A stretch of 64,000 nt of DNA, taken from assembly GCF_001276715.1 (NCBI RefSeq), contig NZ_LIUQ01000003.1, positions 42,292 through 106,291 on the forward strand. Reading direction: 5' to 3'. The notes beneath the pieces were generated by a model, which saw only the letters and a list, made by a program, of their open reading frames with translations, searched no databases and was not told the origin of the DNA. The DNA comes from Planktothricoides sp. SR001. Its GTDB lineage: Bacteria > Cyanobacteriota > Cyanobacteriia > Cyanobacteriales > Laspinemataceae. Below, piece by piece: positions 18,465 to 26,314 of the stretch (the first letter of the stretch is position 1; each line of letters starts with the position of its first letter). The position numbers and the translations under genes were made by a program.

Positions 18465-18944
18465 TTATCCACCGTAATTCCATCCGGTACTTTCCAGCAA
18501 GAGGGGCTCACCCTCTCGGTGAACTCCGGCAGCAATCACTTCTCCGACATAAACGGTATGATCGCCATGTTCCACGGAACCCACGACTTTGCACTCTACA
18601 TAGCCCAAAGAGTCGGAGATAATAGGACAGCCAGTTTCTCCTATGTAGGATTCCACGTCTTCAAACTTATTGCCCACCAGACGCTGAGGCTTAAAGAATT
18701 TTTGCGCCACATCTTTTTGACCAGCTTCGAGGACGCTGAGGGAAAAAACCCCACTGGCTTTGATCATGGCGTGAGAAATCGAGTCACTTTTGACGCAGTT
18801 GACGACCAGAGGGGGCTGAAAGGAAGCCTGCATCACCCAACTGGCGGTAAACCCGTTGACATTTTCCCCGTCACAGACTCCACAGATGTAAAGCCCGTGG
18901 GGGATTTTCCGCAGAATTGTTTTTTTGGCTTGTTCGTCTAGCAA
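18465..18944 (-). CDS. Flavin reductase-like, FMN-binding split-barrel protein
   Basis: The family core is clear: KIPHGLYICGVCDGENVNGFTA at the N-terminus, SWVMQASFQPPLVVNCVK, and HGDHTVYVGEV near the end. These proteins bind FMN and reduce flavins or partner oxygenases. Cyanobacterial homologues begin close to LDEQAKK. Here no ATG or GTG exists near that point, and the frame extends upstream to a TTG at 19046 through sequence unlike the family. I place the start at the TTG at 18944, twelve bases after a GGAG, giving about 160 residues. The function is known only at family level. Confidence 0.82.
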   Translation of the reverse strand: MLDEQAKKTILRKIPHGLYICGVCDGENVNGFTASWVMQASFQPPLVVNCVKSDSISHAMIKASGVFSLSVLEAGQKDVAQKFFKPQRLVGNKFEDVESYIGETGCPIISDSLGYVECKVVGSVEHGDHTVYVGEVIAAGVHREGEPLLLESTGWNYGG

Positions 18945-19121
18945 GGGATTCAGTAGCTCCAAGGATATGACATTGCACAGTTTACCAAAATTATTATCTC
19001 CAGATGCGACTCTTGGGCGATCGGGCCCGGTGCCGAGATATCGCAATCAAGTTCCCGCTACCCAACTAAGTAGACGGGCAGAAATAAATGCATCACAGAC
19101 CAGATCAGAAGAAAAACTGTC

Positions 19122-19142
19122 ATTCCCGCGCAGGCGGGAATC
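19122..19142. repeat. Palindromic repeat ATTCCCGCGCAGGCGGGAAT
   Basis: A near-perfect palindrome, CATTCCCGCGCAGGCGGGAAT, also occurs near 21346-21366 and in a variant form at 54442-54462. It follows the layout ATTCCC-N8-GGGAAT known for the dRS3 repeats of Neisseria and is scattered in many bacterial genomes. Here it is probably a dispersed REP-like sequence. Confidence 0.7.
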
Positions 19143-19204
19143 CAAAGCCTATCGGCGGAGAACGAAAAGTGCAATTGATTATGTTCACCTACTTATAAAC
19201 ATCA

Positions 19205-19222
19205 CCCACCGATATCGGTGGG
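19205..19222. repeat. Perfect 18-bp palindrome
   Basis: CCCACCGATATCGGTGGG is fully self-complementary and is followed by CATTTTCC. It lies just past the end of the broken zinc-ribbon gene and could have served as a terminator or be a separate short repeat. Confidence 0.65.
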
Positions 19223-19264
19223 CATTTTCCGAGGAATTCGATAAATCGCCAGAGTATCATTAAG

Positions 19265-19636
19265 TTAGCTAAAGAAATTTTTAATGGTTTCAAAGACCGT
19301 TTCTTCTTTGTAATCTTTGAATTCTCCCGCATCAAACCACATCCCATAGCAAACGGGACATTTTTCATAAAAAATATGGGATTGTTTCAAGTCCGTATTT
19401 TGGTCATCTTGGTTTGACATTTGGGACAGTTAATTTCTCTGGTTTGATTAAATTTTTGGCCGGTTTGCGGATCTCCTACATCGATACTTTCAGCCCCTTT
19501 GATTTCCTTGAGTTATTGGGCTTCGAGAGAATCAAAGCAAATTCCCTGACATTCCGTACAACGGTCTACAGTAATGCTGGCATAGATCACTTCGGATAAA
19601 GTTCCTTGGCATTTCGGGCTTCGGAAGTTGAGTCAT
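19265..19636 (-). pseudogene. Broken gene for a two-zinc-ribbon (zf-TFIIB type) protein
   Basis: Reading the minus strand in the right frames reconstructs a protein of about 120 residues with two zinc-ribbon units. The first is PKCQGTL ... VDRCTECQGI, followed by LKEIKGAESIDVGDPQTG and INCPKCQTKM. The second half, KCPVCYGMWFDAGEFKDYK then ETIKNFFS, is in another frame. At least two lesions are visible: an in-frame TAA after FDSLEAQ and a frameshift between KMTKIRT and SHIFYEKC. The only nearby ATG (19636) is out of frame with the first Cys pair, so the start may also be lost. Otherwise the sequence is well preserved, suggesting recent inactivation. Confidence 0.8.
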
Positions 19637-19795
19637 TATTTTTGCCTAATTTTTAGCTTCATTATTCCCACTATCTTAACATATATATTGCTGGATATCA
19701 CCCCCACCACCGGGAAATTAAATCTGCTGGATCCCAATTCGATCCTTTCAGGATTAAATCCACAGTATCATTCACCATTTATGGGCTTATTAACA

Positions 19796-21274
19796 TTACT
19801 CAATAAATTGATAAATTTTGTTATATTTCCGATTAAAATACTGCCGCATTACGGGTTGAAGGGTAAATAGAGTAATTTTTTGGGCTGTTTCTTTGGTAAT
19901 CAAGGAACGACGGATTAAGGATTGCATGGCATCAGGAAGATTAGCTGGGGAAATGGGGAGTATGTCTCGCAATTTAGCCAAAGAAAGCGATTCTGACTCG
20001 GCGGCTAAAGCAGAAATAACCTGTTGTTCTAATTCCGATAAGCGATCGCACTGCTGTTGTAACCTAAATTGCAAATCTTCCGGTAAAAATAACGGGTCAT
20101 AATCAAATAATTCCTCCACGTTGCCGCCAAACAAATCGGTAATCATGGTAGCAACTATTTTTAACCAAAGGGGGTTTCCTTGGTACTGATGAATCAATTT
20201 GTCCCAGTGGCGATCGGGGATTAAACCTTGTTGGCTTAAAAGTTCTCTAGCGGGTGCAATACTTAACCCATTTAATTGTAATGAATGACAATATTGATTC
20301 GTGGATTCTACGTCAGCAATTTCTTTAGGTGGTTCTGAACTAATCAGCAACAAGCAAGATGAGTGAGAGAGTTCAGCCACTTGTTTAAATAGGCAGCCAT
20401 AATCCTCATAACCAGTTCGGTAATAACCCGCGAATTTTACCCTATCGAAAAGCATTTCTACATCATCGAGAATCACCAAACAGCGAAACTTGCGGAAGAA
20501 TTCTAGCAGTTCCGATATCGATTCCTTCCGGTGCGATTCTGTTACGGAGATTCGCGGGTTTCCCAATAAAGAGTAAGTAGGATAATTTGAGCAAAATTGC
20601 CGGATACTTTGCTGAAGTAATTCTAGGGTTGGGGCAGAACGCAAACTGCGCCAAATTACATAATCAAATTTATCTTTAATTTGCTCGATTAACTTCACTG
20701 CCAGGGTAGTTTTGCCGATGCCACTAATACCCAAAAGTTCTACCAAGCGCGATCGCTCTTTTACTATCCAATTTTCTAATAAACTGAGTTCATCTTGCCG
20801 TCCGTAGCAAGCAAAAATTTCCGGGGCTTCACTTAAATCTTGACAGGGGATATTCTCAGGAGAAGGAAGGAGAGAAAGGGAAGAGATATTTAACTGAGTT
20901 TCCAATTCATGCAATAAATCGCGATCGCTGGGCTGAGATATTTCTAAAGATTCCCAATCATTTGCCACCTCATTTCTCTGTGCAAAAGCTTTACCAAACT
21001 GTAAGACAAAAGAAAATCGCCATCGTCTTTCTAATGCCGAGCGAAAATTGCCTTTATTAACAGCTTCACCCAAGATATCAGAGAGTGCCTGCCACAACTT
21101 AAACCCCACTTCTTTCACATACACTTCAGAACGGTGGTGTGCCTCGGCAATTTCCCGATATTTATGATTATCCCAAGCCCCGCGCAAAATAGCCTGTTGC
21201 AAACTATCCAGGTGTTTTCCCGTCATTGCAAATATCAGATGGTCAGCAAATTCCAAGACTTCTTCGATATCCAT
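19796..21274 (-). CDS. Short STAND ATPase: N-terminal HTH-like (vMAP-N) domain plus NB-ARC
   Basis: Residues 1-90 form a helical domain (MDIEEVLEFADHLIF, QQAILRGAWDNHKYREIAE) of the type found at the N-terminus of vWA-MoxR-associated and other cyanobacterial STAND proteins, considered HTH-like. The NB-ARC domain follows, with Walker A GISGIGKTTLA, the FDYVIWRSLR strand, Walker B CLVILDDVEMLF and a C-terminal winged-helix-like region. There are no WD40 or TPR sensor repeats, which is unusual for a STAND protein. The start at 21274 is set by alignment with the paralogue at 52996, which begins MDVNEVLAWADKLVF; the upstream frame to 21310 is probably leader. A TATAAT box and GGTGGAAAAA repeats precede it. 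Confidence 0.85.
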   Translation of the reverse strand: MDIEEVLEFADHLIFAMTGKHLDSLQQAILRGAWDNHKYREIAEAHHRSEVYVKEVGFKLWQALSDILGEAVNKGNFRSALERRWRFSFVLQFGKAFAQRNEVANDWESLEISQPSDRDLLHELETQLNISSLSLLPSPENIPCQDLSEAPEIFACYGRQDELSLLENWIVKERSRLVELLGISGIGKTTLAVKLIEQIKDKFDYVIWRSLRSAPTLELLQQSIRQFCSNYPTYSLLGNPRISVTESHRKESISELLEFFRKFRCLVILDDVEMLFDRVKFAGYYRTGYEDYGCLFKQVAELSHSSCLLLISSEPPKEIADVESTNQYCHSLQLNGLSIAPARELLSQQGLIPDRHWDKLIHQYQGNPLWLKIVATMITDLFGGNVEELFDYDPLFLPEDLQFRLQQQCDRLSELEQQVISALAAESESLSLAKLRDILPISPANLPDAMQSLIRRSLITKETAQKITLFTLQPVMRQYFNRKYNKIYQFIE

Positions 21275-21398
21275 TTCCCTGGTATATGTCAATAGTTTGG
21301 CGTATAGCAATTCTCTCTCCTGATGAAGTACAGATTAAAAACCTGTCATTCCCGCGCAGGCGGGAATCCATCTTTTTATGTAGACAGAGAATTTATCT

Positions 21399-21404
21399 AT
21401 TATA
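21399..21404 (-). promoter_or_regulatory. Likely -10 box of the STAND gene
   Basis: On the minus strand this reads TATAAT within GGTTATAATAG, 125 bases before the start codon. No good -35 hexamer is present; its place is taken by the GGTGGAAAAAGGTGGATTTAG repeats at 21410-21459, the arrangement expected of an activator-dependent promoter. Confidence 0.5.
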
Positions 21405-21409
21405 ACCAA

Positions 21410-21459
21410 CTAAATCCACCTTTTTCCACCCCACCCAGCTAAATCCACCTTTTTCCACC
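21410..21459 (-). repeat. Two direct repeats GGTGGAAAAAGGTGGATTTAG upstream of the STAND gene
   Basis: Copies occupy 21410-21430 and 21439-21459 and are identical over 21 bases, spaced 29 bases start to start (close to three helical turns). Each holds two half-units, GGTGGAAAAA and GGTGGATTTA, at 10-bp spacing. They resemble the GGTGCAAAAG arrays before the second STAND gene at 52996, and lie directly upstream of a TATAAT box. Confidence 0.85.
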
Positions 21460-21580
21460 CTATTTTGGGTCTAAAATTCCCTACTTTATCCAGCTTGATC
21501 CATCTAGACAAATTTTATCAATATCCGTGATAATAAATACTTATTTTATGTCTATTGGAATCTTAAATAAATAATTCGGT

Positions 21581-21652
21581 AGGGTGCGTTAGGCGCTCAA
21601 TTAATTAAAAATCTAACCAGAAACTCCCAATAGCGCCGTAACGCACCTTACG
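21581..21652. repeat. Short element with GGTGCGTTA terminal inverted repeats
   Basis: GTAGGGTGCGTTAGGCGCT near 21581 is matched in inverted form by AGCGCCGTAACGCACC near 21636. The ends are the same palindrome as in the 15883-16181 array but are held apart by about 37 bases of unrelated sequence. This looks like a small non-coding mobile-type (MITE-like) repeat. Confidence 0.6.
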
Positions 21653-21727
21653 CCGATGAACATAGCAGTCTTCGTAGAGCCTGGTTTTAACCACAAATAT
21701 CTGCCGGAAGGTATCCCCCGGAGTAAG

Positions 21728-21791
21728 GGCGAAGCATGACCGTAATAAATTGCTGCTTTTAACCACAAATATCTGCGGTCATGCTTCGCCC
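21728..21791. repeat. Hairpin element of the GGGCGAAGCATGACCG family
   Basis: GGGCGAAGCATGACCG (21728-21743) is mirrored by CGGTCATGCTTCGCCC (21776-21791), a 16-bp perfect inverted repeat with a 32-base interior. Related copies lie at 54487-54738 and near 6890. The sequence AACCACAAATATCTGC occurs both before and inside this copy. Confidence 0.75.
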
Positions 21792-21873
21792 CTACAGGGG
21801 TAATTGATTCTTCTGAAAAACGCTGTAGGGGTTGGGGGTATCAACCCAATTATCTAATTTTTGAAGGCTTCTT

Positions 21874-21966
21874 ATACGGAATCCGGTTGTCATAAACGTA
21901 ATAAAAGTCGCCAGCCTAAAGGCTTTCAGCTTTTTATAGAAGACCTTTCGGTTCCGGATTCCGTAT
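21874..21966. repeat. 93-bp MITE-like element
   Basis: The terminal inverted repeats are 13 bp, ATACGGAATCCGG at 21874-21886 and CCGGATTCCGTAT at 21954-21966. The interior includes a second small hairpin (AGCCTAAAGGCT, 21913-21924). There is no coding capacity. It lies 136 bases upstream of the nurA-type gene and may carry part of its promoter region. Confidence 0.6.
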
Positions 21967-22102
21967 TAGACCGCTACGACGTTGACATCATATATTCGTC
22001 AAAATACAGTTTGATTTGAAAAAGCGATCTTTTCCTTAAAATTTGGCGACTCTGTATTCTCGTGTGATTGAATCAGATATATAAGCGAATCTTAGATATG
22101 AT

Positions 22103-23218
22103 ATGAGTCAAAATTCAAATTCACAAAACTTAAACCAAGTTACCTTCTCACAAATTGTAGATAACGAATTTGATATAACTGAAACCTATTGGCATCCTGA
22201 TATGGGTGGATTAGTGCCTGAATTAATCCATGCAACAGAAACAATAGATCCTTGGATTCCAGGTTTGCGTCAGATTATGGATCAAAACCTGAAACAACCT
22301 GGTCAAACTGTTGACGCTCCAGCACTTTTGAGACGGGATGAATGGGCTAATATTGAATCGCAATGGTTTTGGGATAACTATGTTAACGGAAATATTGGTG
22401 CTGTTGATGGAACAATTATTTTTCCTCACACTAAGTTTGTTTTAACTCAAGTTTTTGCCGTAGGAGTTGGAGTCTATAACTCAGCGGGAAATACTGACAC
22501 AAGATTAACGGCAACTAGAACTGTTGCGAATTTTGTGCAACCACCGCAAGGAATTCCAACTCCTCAAGAAATAAATAGAGCAATTGAGCAAACAAAATTT
22601 CTCACTCAGGATAAATCTTGGCCTAATACATGGAGAGAATATAGAGAACGAGTAGCCGCTATTGAAACTAACGAACAGATAATTTATTTAGATGGCCCCA
22701 TTATTACTCAAAATCTAGTAACTCAGGCACAGGGTCGTCAAATTATGCGAGATTTACATGATACAGGCAAGTTCTGCGTTGGAGTGATCAAAGATATTCG
22801 TCAAAGTCAGCAAACACTTAGATGGTTTAGTAGAGCTTTGCAGCAAAATGAAGTTTTTTTAATAGATACTGTTGGAAGCTTGTTGAGAACCCGCCTACAA
22901 GACTGGGGTAGCAATGACGATCTCGTTAGTTTTCTAAATAATGTAGCTGATCAATATGTTCGTGGTATTTACAAACCCGGTAGAAAAGTTTTTGGTTTTG
23001 AATGTCTAGCCCATGATATCCCAAGGGCTATGGCAATGTTATTTCAAGATTGTAATGGAGTAGCAGGCCATGAAATACCATATATTTTAGATAAAGTAGA
23101 TTGTGATATTAGAGGCAAGTTTAGACCTGATGAAGCCGAACAATATCTTTATGGAAAATTAGCTGAACAATACCCTGGACAAACTTTGGATGAAATGAAT
23201 GAACGTTTGATGAGGTAA
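22103..23218 (+). CDS. NurA-type nuclease, first gene of split-HerA operon
   Basis: The 371-residue protein has the layout of NurA-domain nucleases: motif I AVDGTIIF (Asp102) at the start of the RNase H-like core, a second acidic strand IIYLDGPII near residue 198, then FCVGVIKDIRQSQ, which corresponds to the conserved lysine-containing strand of NurA, and a C-terminal FGFECLAHDIPRA. NurA proteins act with the hexameric ATPase HerA in processing DNA ends in archaea, and NurA-HerA pairs occur in bacterial anti-phage loci. A HerA-type ATPase lies two genes downstream, which strongly supports the call. The gene ends two bases before the next ATG. No strong ribosome site is visible. The region is more AT-rich and poorer in HIP1 sites than its surroundings, suggesting transfer. 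Confidence 0.75.
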   Translation: MSQNSNSQNLNQVTFSQIVDNEFDITETYWHPDMGGLVPELIHATETIDPWIPGLRQIMDQNLKQPGQTVDAPALLRRDEWANIESQWFWDNYVNGNIGAVDGTIIFPHTKFVLTQVFAVGVGVYNSAGNTDTRLTATRTVANFVQPPQGIPTPQEINRAIEQTKFLTQDKSWPNTWREYRERVAAIETNEQIIYLDGPIITQNLVTQAQGRQIMRDLHDTGKFCVGVIKDIRQSQQTLRWFSRALQQNEVFLIDTVGSLLRTRLQDWGSNDDLVSFLNNVADQYVRGIYKPGRKVFGFECLAHDIPRAMAMLFQDCNGVAGHEIPYILDKVDCDIRGKFRPDEAEQYLYGKLAEQYPGQTLDEMNERLMR

Positions 23219-23220
23219 TT

Positions 23221-23757
23221 ATGACTTATAGCAATGATTCTCTAAGTGAAACACAGTCCAATAATAGTCAACAAAATCAGACTTCACCTAGCTTTACACC
23301 AATTGCCCCATTGGTTACTTGGTCTGATAGCTATGGTGCAAACCCCGCTTATGTTGAGTTGCTAGGGTTTCCTAATAGTCCAAACTATCAACGAATTGAA
23401 GCACTAGATTTTGTAATTATTGAGGATGTTTGGGATAATCCACGATATCAATATTTTGCTAGGATTGAAGAAGCTAATCTCAACCTACCTTTAATGGGAT
23501 TAAGCCGAGAGAATCCTACCCGTATTGTTACGCAAGAAAGATATTTAAGAGGGATGCCAACTCCTTCTACTTTAGGTGAATGTGTACATCTATTTAAAGC
23601 CAAACTTATTACGCGCCTTGACAATGGAATCTCATCTTCACCTCGAACAAGACCTAATTGGAATAGTCCAACAAGATTAGCAAATGCTCAAGAAATTATT
23701 GATAATCTTGGTCTTCCATCTGCTAACCCAGATTTTGAAATAGGAGTGATTGCATAA
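23221..23757 (+). CDS. Small protein between nurA and herA, likely a detached HerA HAS-barrel subunit
   Basis: The 178-residue protein is not a clear family member on its own. After a Ser/Asn/Gln-rich start (residues 1-25) it holds a beta-rich core: YVELLGFPNSP, ALDFVIIEDVWDNPRYQYFARIEEANLNLP, then CVHLFKAKLIT. That order (surface strand, a pocket described as path or status, then a value passed to the next domain) resembles the HAS-barrel that normally forms the N-terminal domain of HerA. The following gene encodes a HerA ATPase core lacking that domain. The stop and next start overlap as TAATG, implying translational coupling. I infer that HerA is divided into two subunits here; a separate adaptor protein is the alternative. 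Confidence 0.55.
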   Translation: MTYSNDSLSETQSNNSQQNQTSPSFTPIAPLVTWSDSYGANPAYVELLGFPNSPNYQRIEALDFVIIEDVWDNPRYQYFARIEEANLNLPLMGLSRENPTRIVTQERYLRGMPTPSTLGECVHLFKAKLITRLDNGISSSPRTRPNWNSPTRLANAQEIIDNLGLPSANPDFEIGVIA

Positions 23758-24926
23758 TGTCTGACAATAGAATTTCAATTTGTTTGGATAATCAAGTGCT
23801 ACGTCATCACGGTGCGGTAGCTGGTACAACTGGGTACGGTAAGTCTAACATCAATAGTAATATTGTGAGGGCTGCTATTAATATGGGTTATTGTGTTTTC
23901 TTATTTGACCATAAGCCGGACTACCAAAATTTAGAGAAACCTAACGATGAGAAAGATTTATTTACAGATCCTCAGTGGAAACCTCAAGGATTTGATTGTC
24001 AACTACGTTATTTTTCGCTATCCGATGATAAGTCTCGTAAAGCCAACTCAAATGAAAAGTTAATAAATGTATATGCCAGCAGTTTCGAGCCTTATCAACT
24101 AGCTTCTGCTCTTTTTCATAAAAGAGGTGAAGAAGTGCCGCAAGAAAATATGACTTTGCTATTGAATGAATATAAAGACAAGCAAGAAGAAAAAAATAAA
24201 AAACCCTGGACACTAAAAGATGCAATTGAGTGGATTCGTGGGCTAGATAAGGGTACAATGTCTAATGTTTTAGGTGGTGGTAGTATTACTGAGAACAGTA
24301 AGACTGCGATGCTCCGTAAACTAAAAGCGCGATCAATGCCTTGGATGGATCGGATAGAGGATTACAGCACCAGTAAGTTACCAGGGCTAGAAAGCACTCA
24401 AAAACGTCTAGCTCCAGAAATTGACGTAACATCATTAATTACAAAAAAGACTGTAAATATTATCCGAGTAGGGCAAAGTCAAGGGCGAGATTATGGTTTA
24501 TTTTTGTCGTTTTTGTTAGAGCGTGTTTATGATGCTAAAGCTTCTAACCCCGATCTTCCCCCTATTTTATATTTAATTGATGAAGCACAAGACATCTTTA
24601 GCGGTTCTAAACAGTTACGCGAAGCTTGTGAAGATATGCTCGATGCTAATATGAGAAAGGGGCGTAGTCTTAACATTGCTTTTTGGTACGGTTTGCAAAG
24701 GTTCAGTGCATTGCCAGAAAGTATTAGTATCAATATCAACTCCCGCATTATTATGGCTCATAAGCAAGCCGATGAAGTAAAGAACGCTTTACCGGGAGCC
24801 TCAAAAGAAATTCTTGGTTTGGTTACACAACTAAAACGTGGAGAAGCCTTGGTTAGTTTGTTTGGTTCCACTTCAATCGTACAAGCTAAAATGCACCCAT
24901 CTAAAGCACTGTTAACTAAGGAATAG
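23757..24926 (+). CDS. HerA-type hexameric ATPase core (without N-terminal HAS-barrel)
   Basis: The 389-residue protein opens directly with ISICLDNQVLRHHGAVAGTTGYGKSN, the segment that in complete HerA proteins lies after the barrel. Walker A is GTTGYGKSN (residues 23-31), followed by FLFDHKPDY, Walker B LYLIDEAQD near residues 270-278, an arginine-rich stretch (NMRKGRSLNIAFWYGLQR) and the terminal LKRGEALVSLFGS strand. HerA/FtsK-family ATPases translocate DNA and drive NurA nucleases. The frame begins inside the preceding stop codon (TAATG), leaving no room for a longer version. Catalytic residues look intact. Confidence 0.85.
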   Translation: MSDNRISICLDNQVLRHHGAVAGTTGYGKSNINSNIVRAAINMGYCVFLFDHKPDYQNLEKPNDEKDLFTDPQWKPQGFDCQLRYFSLSDDKSRKANSNEKLINVYASSFEPYQLASALFHKRGEEVPQENMTLLLNEYKDKQEEKNKKPWTLKDAIEWIRGLDKGTMSNVLGGGSITENSKTAMLRKLKARSMPWMDRIEDYSTSKLPGLESTQKRLAPEIDVTSLITKKTVNIIRVGQSQGRDYGLFLSFLLERVYDAKASNPDLPPILYLIDEAQDIFSGSKQLREACEDMLDANMRKGRSLNIAFWYGLQRFSALPESISININSRIIMAHKQADEVKNALPGASKEILGLVTQLKRGEALVSLFGSTSIVQAKMHPSKALLTKE

Positions 24927-24945
24927 TAATTAACTAATTAAACTA

Positions 24946-26232
24946 ATGGAAACTCAAAAACTTGCTGTAGAGGGGCTTCATCTAGGACTGGTCAAGACTC
25001 CCATAACAGAAACAGACATCTTAAAATACTTGAGAGATGCTAAGTCTGATTTAGCTAAGATTAAGAGCATCTACGATGCTATTTCTGTAAAAAATGCCAC
25101 GAAAGCAATTGAGGAGCTAACCAAACAAGTTGAGGTAGCAGAAGACATTCGTTTAGATGCAACAGAACTCCGTATTCGGTCTGAAAGAGTATTAGGGCTG
25201 ATGATAGAGTCGATGCCATCGAAAAAGAAAGGAAATCATCAAAAGCCTAATGTAAGTGTCGATCAAAATGCTGAATGTATAAATGACTTACCAGAAACCA
25301 ATTTCCCTACACTAAAAACATTAGGTATTAGACAAGATGAGGCTAATCGATGCCGTAGCCTTTCTAGGCTTAGAGAGGATATTTTTGAAGCAATCTTGAC
25401 TGATGTTAGATTAGAAGTAGCAACAAAAAAGCGAAAAACTCTGTCTGTTACTGCTATTGTAAATGCTTTTCGACAACTAGAAAAAGGTAAATCAGAATCT
25501 CTTTACAGTCCTCTGATAAAACCTTCTGATAATTGGAATTTTGCTCAGGTTAAATATGGTCGAATTGACCAAGAAGATAATGAAATAGAAACTTGGGGTT
25601 ACATTCCAGGGGAACTGTACGCTAACTGTTTTTGGTATTACGTTAAACCTAATGATTTAGTTGTTGCACCAATGGCAGGTGCAGGTCAAGTTTGGCGTGT
25701 CTATGAGGATCGTCAAGAATGGATGGGACAAAAAGTTTATGATTTTCAATTGAAAATGTTCGATTTGACTCCACGTGGCAAGTATAAAGATTTAATTGGT
25801 CAGCATGATTTGATCAAAAGCTTCCCAGTTCCAAATCCTGATTATATAGTTATGGATATTCCTTATTATGGAATGGTTGCTCAACAGTATTCTAACAAGC
25901 CAGAGGATTTAGCTAACATGGCTTTAGAAGATTGGAAATTAGCAATAGCCACAATTGCTAAAAATTGTGCTGCCGCACAACAGACAGGAACCCTTTGCAC
26001 GGTTATTTCTCCGAATTATCGAGATGTGGCAAAAGGGAAAATTGTTGTGATTACAGACATGATCCGCTCTTTGTGGGAGTCGGCTGGTTATGTTCTTTAT
26101 GATAAAGCTTACTCAAGTCGCCGAATTCAGCAAAATCAAACTCCTCAAATGGCTAGAATGAATAATCAGGCTAAAGCTAATCAAATTATGCTGACTGACA
26201 TTACAGAAATTTTGACATTTCGCAGGCTTTGA
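24946..26232 (+). CDS. DNA methyltransferase-like protein with phage-type N-terminal region
   Basis: The 428-residue protein starts 19 bases after herA. Residues about 70-160 (RIRSERVLGLMIESMP, KTLGIRQDEANRCRSLSRL) resemble the helical N-terminal region found in many phage and plasmid ParB-like or methylase proteins. The C-terminal half has amino-methyltransferase features: VVAPMAGAGQVW near residue 240 in the place of the SAM-binding FxGxG, and MDIPYYGMVAQQYS near residue 304 in the place of the catalytic DPPY motif. Both deviate from consensus (Ile for the first Pro), so activity is not assured. The target base and sequence are unknown. Its place in the operon suggests self-DNA marking, but this is inference. 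Confidence 0.65.
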   Translation: METQKLAVEGLHLGLVKTPITETDILKYLRDAKSDLAKIKSIYDAISVKNATKAIEELTKQVEVAEDIRLDATELRIRSERVLGLMIESMPSKKKGNHQKPNVSVDQNAECINDLPETNFPTLKTLGIRQDEANRCRSLSRLREDIFEAILTDVRLEVATKKRKTLSVTAIVNAFRQLEKGKSESLYSPLIKPSDNWNFAQVKYGRIDQEDNEIETWGYIPGELYANCFWYYVKPNDLVVAPMAGAGQVWRVYEDRQEWMGQKVYDFQLKMFDLTPRGKYKDLIGQHDLIKSFPVPNPDYIVMDIPYYGMVAQQYSNKPEDLANMALEDWKLAIATIAKNCAAAQQTGTLCTVISPNYRDVAKGKIVVITDMIRSLWESAGYVLYDKAYSSRRIQQNQTPQMARMNNQAKANQIMLTDITEILTFRRL

Positions 26233-26314
26233 TTTGGTGAATATCATGGCCAATTCCAGGCAGATATTGATGCAATGATTAACAATAAATTTAATCAAAG
26301 GTTTAGCGAATCGT

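Noticed and set aside
19628..19870. 80-residue hydrophobic plus-strand frame
   Set aside because: It overlaps the end of the STAND gene on the other strand, has no ribosome site and shows no family pattern.
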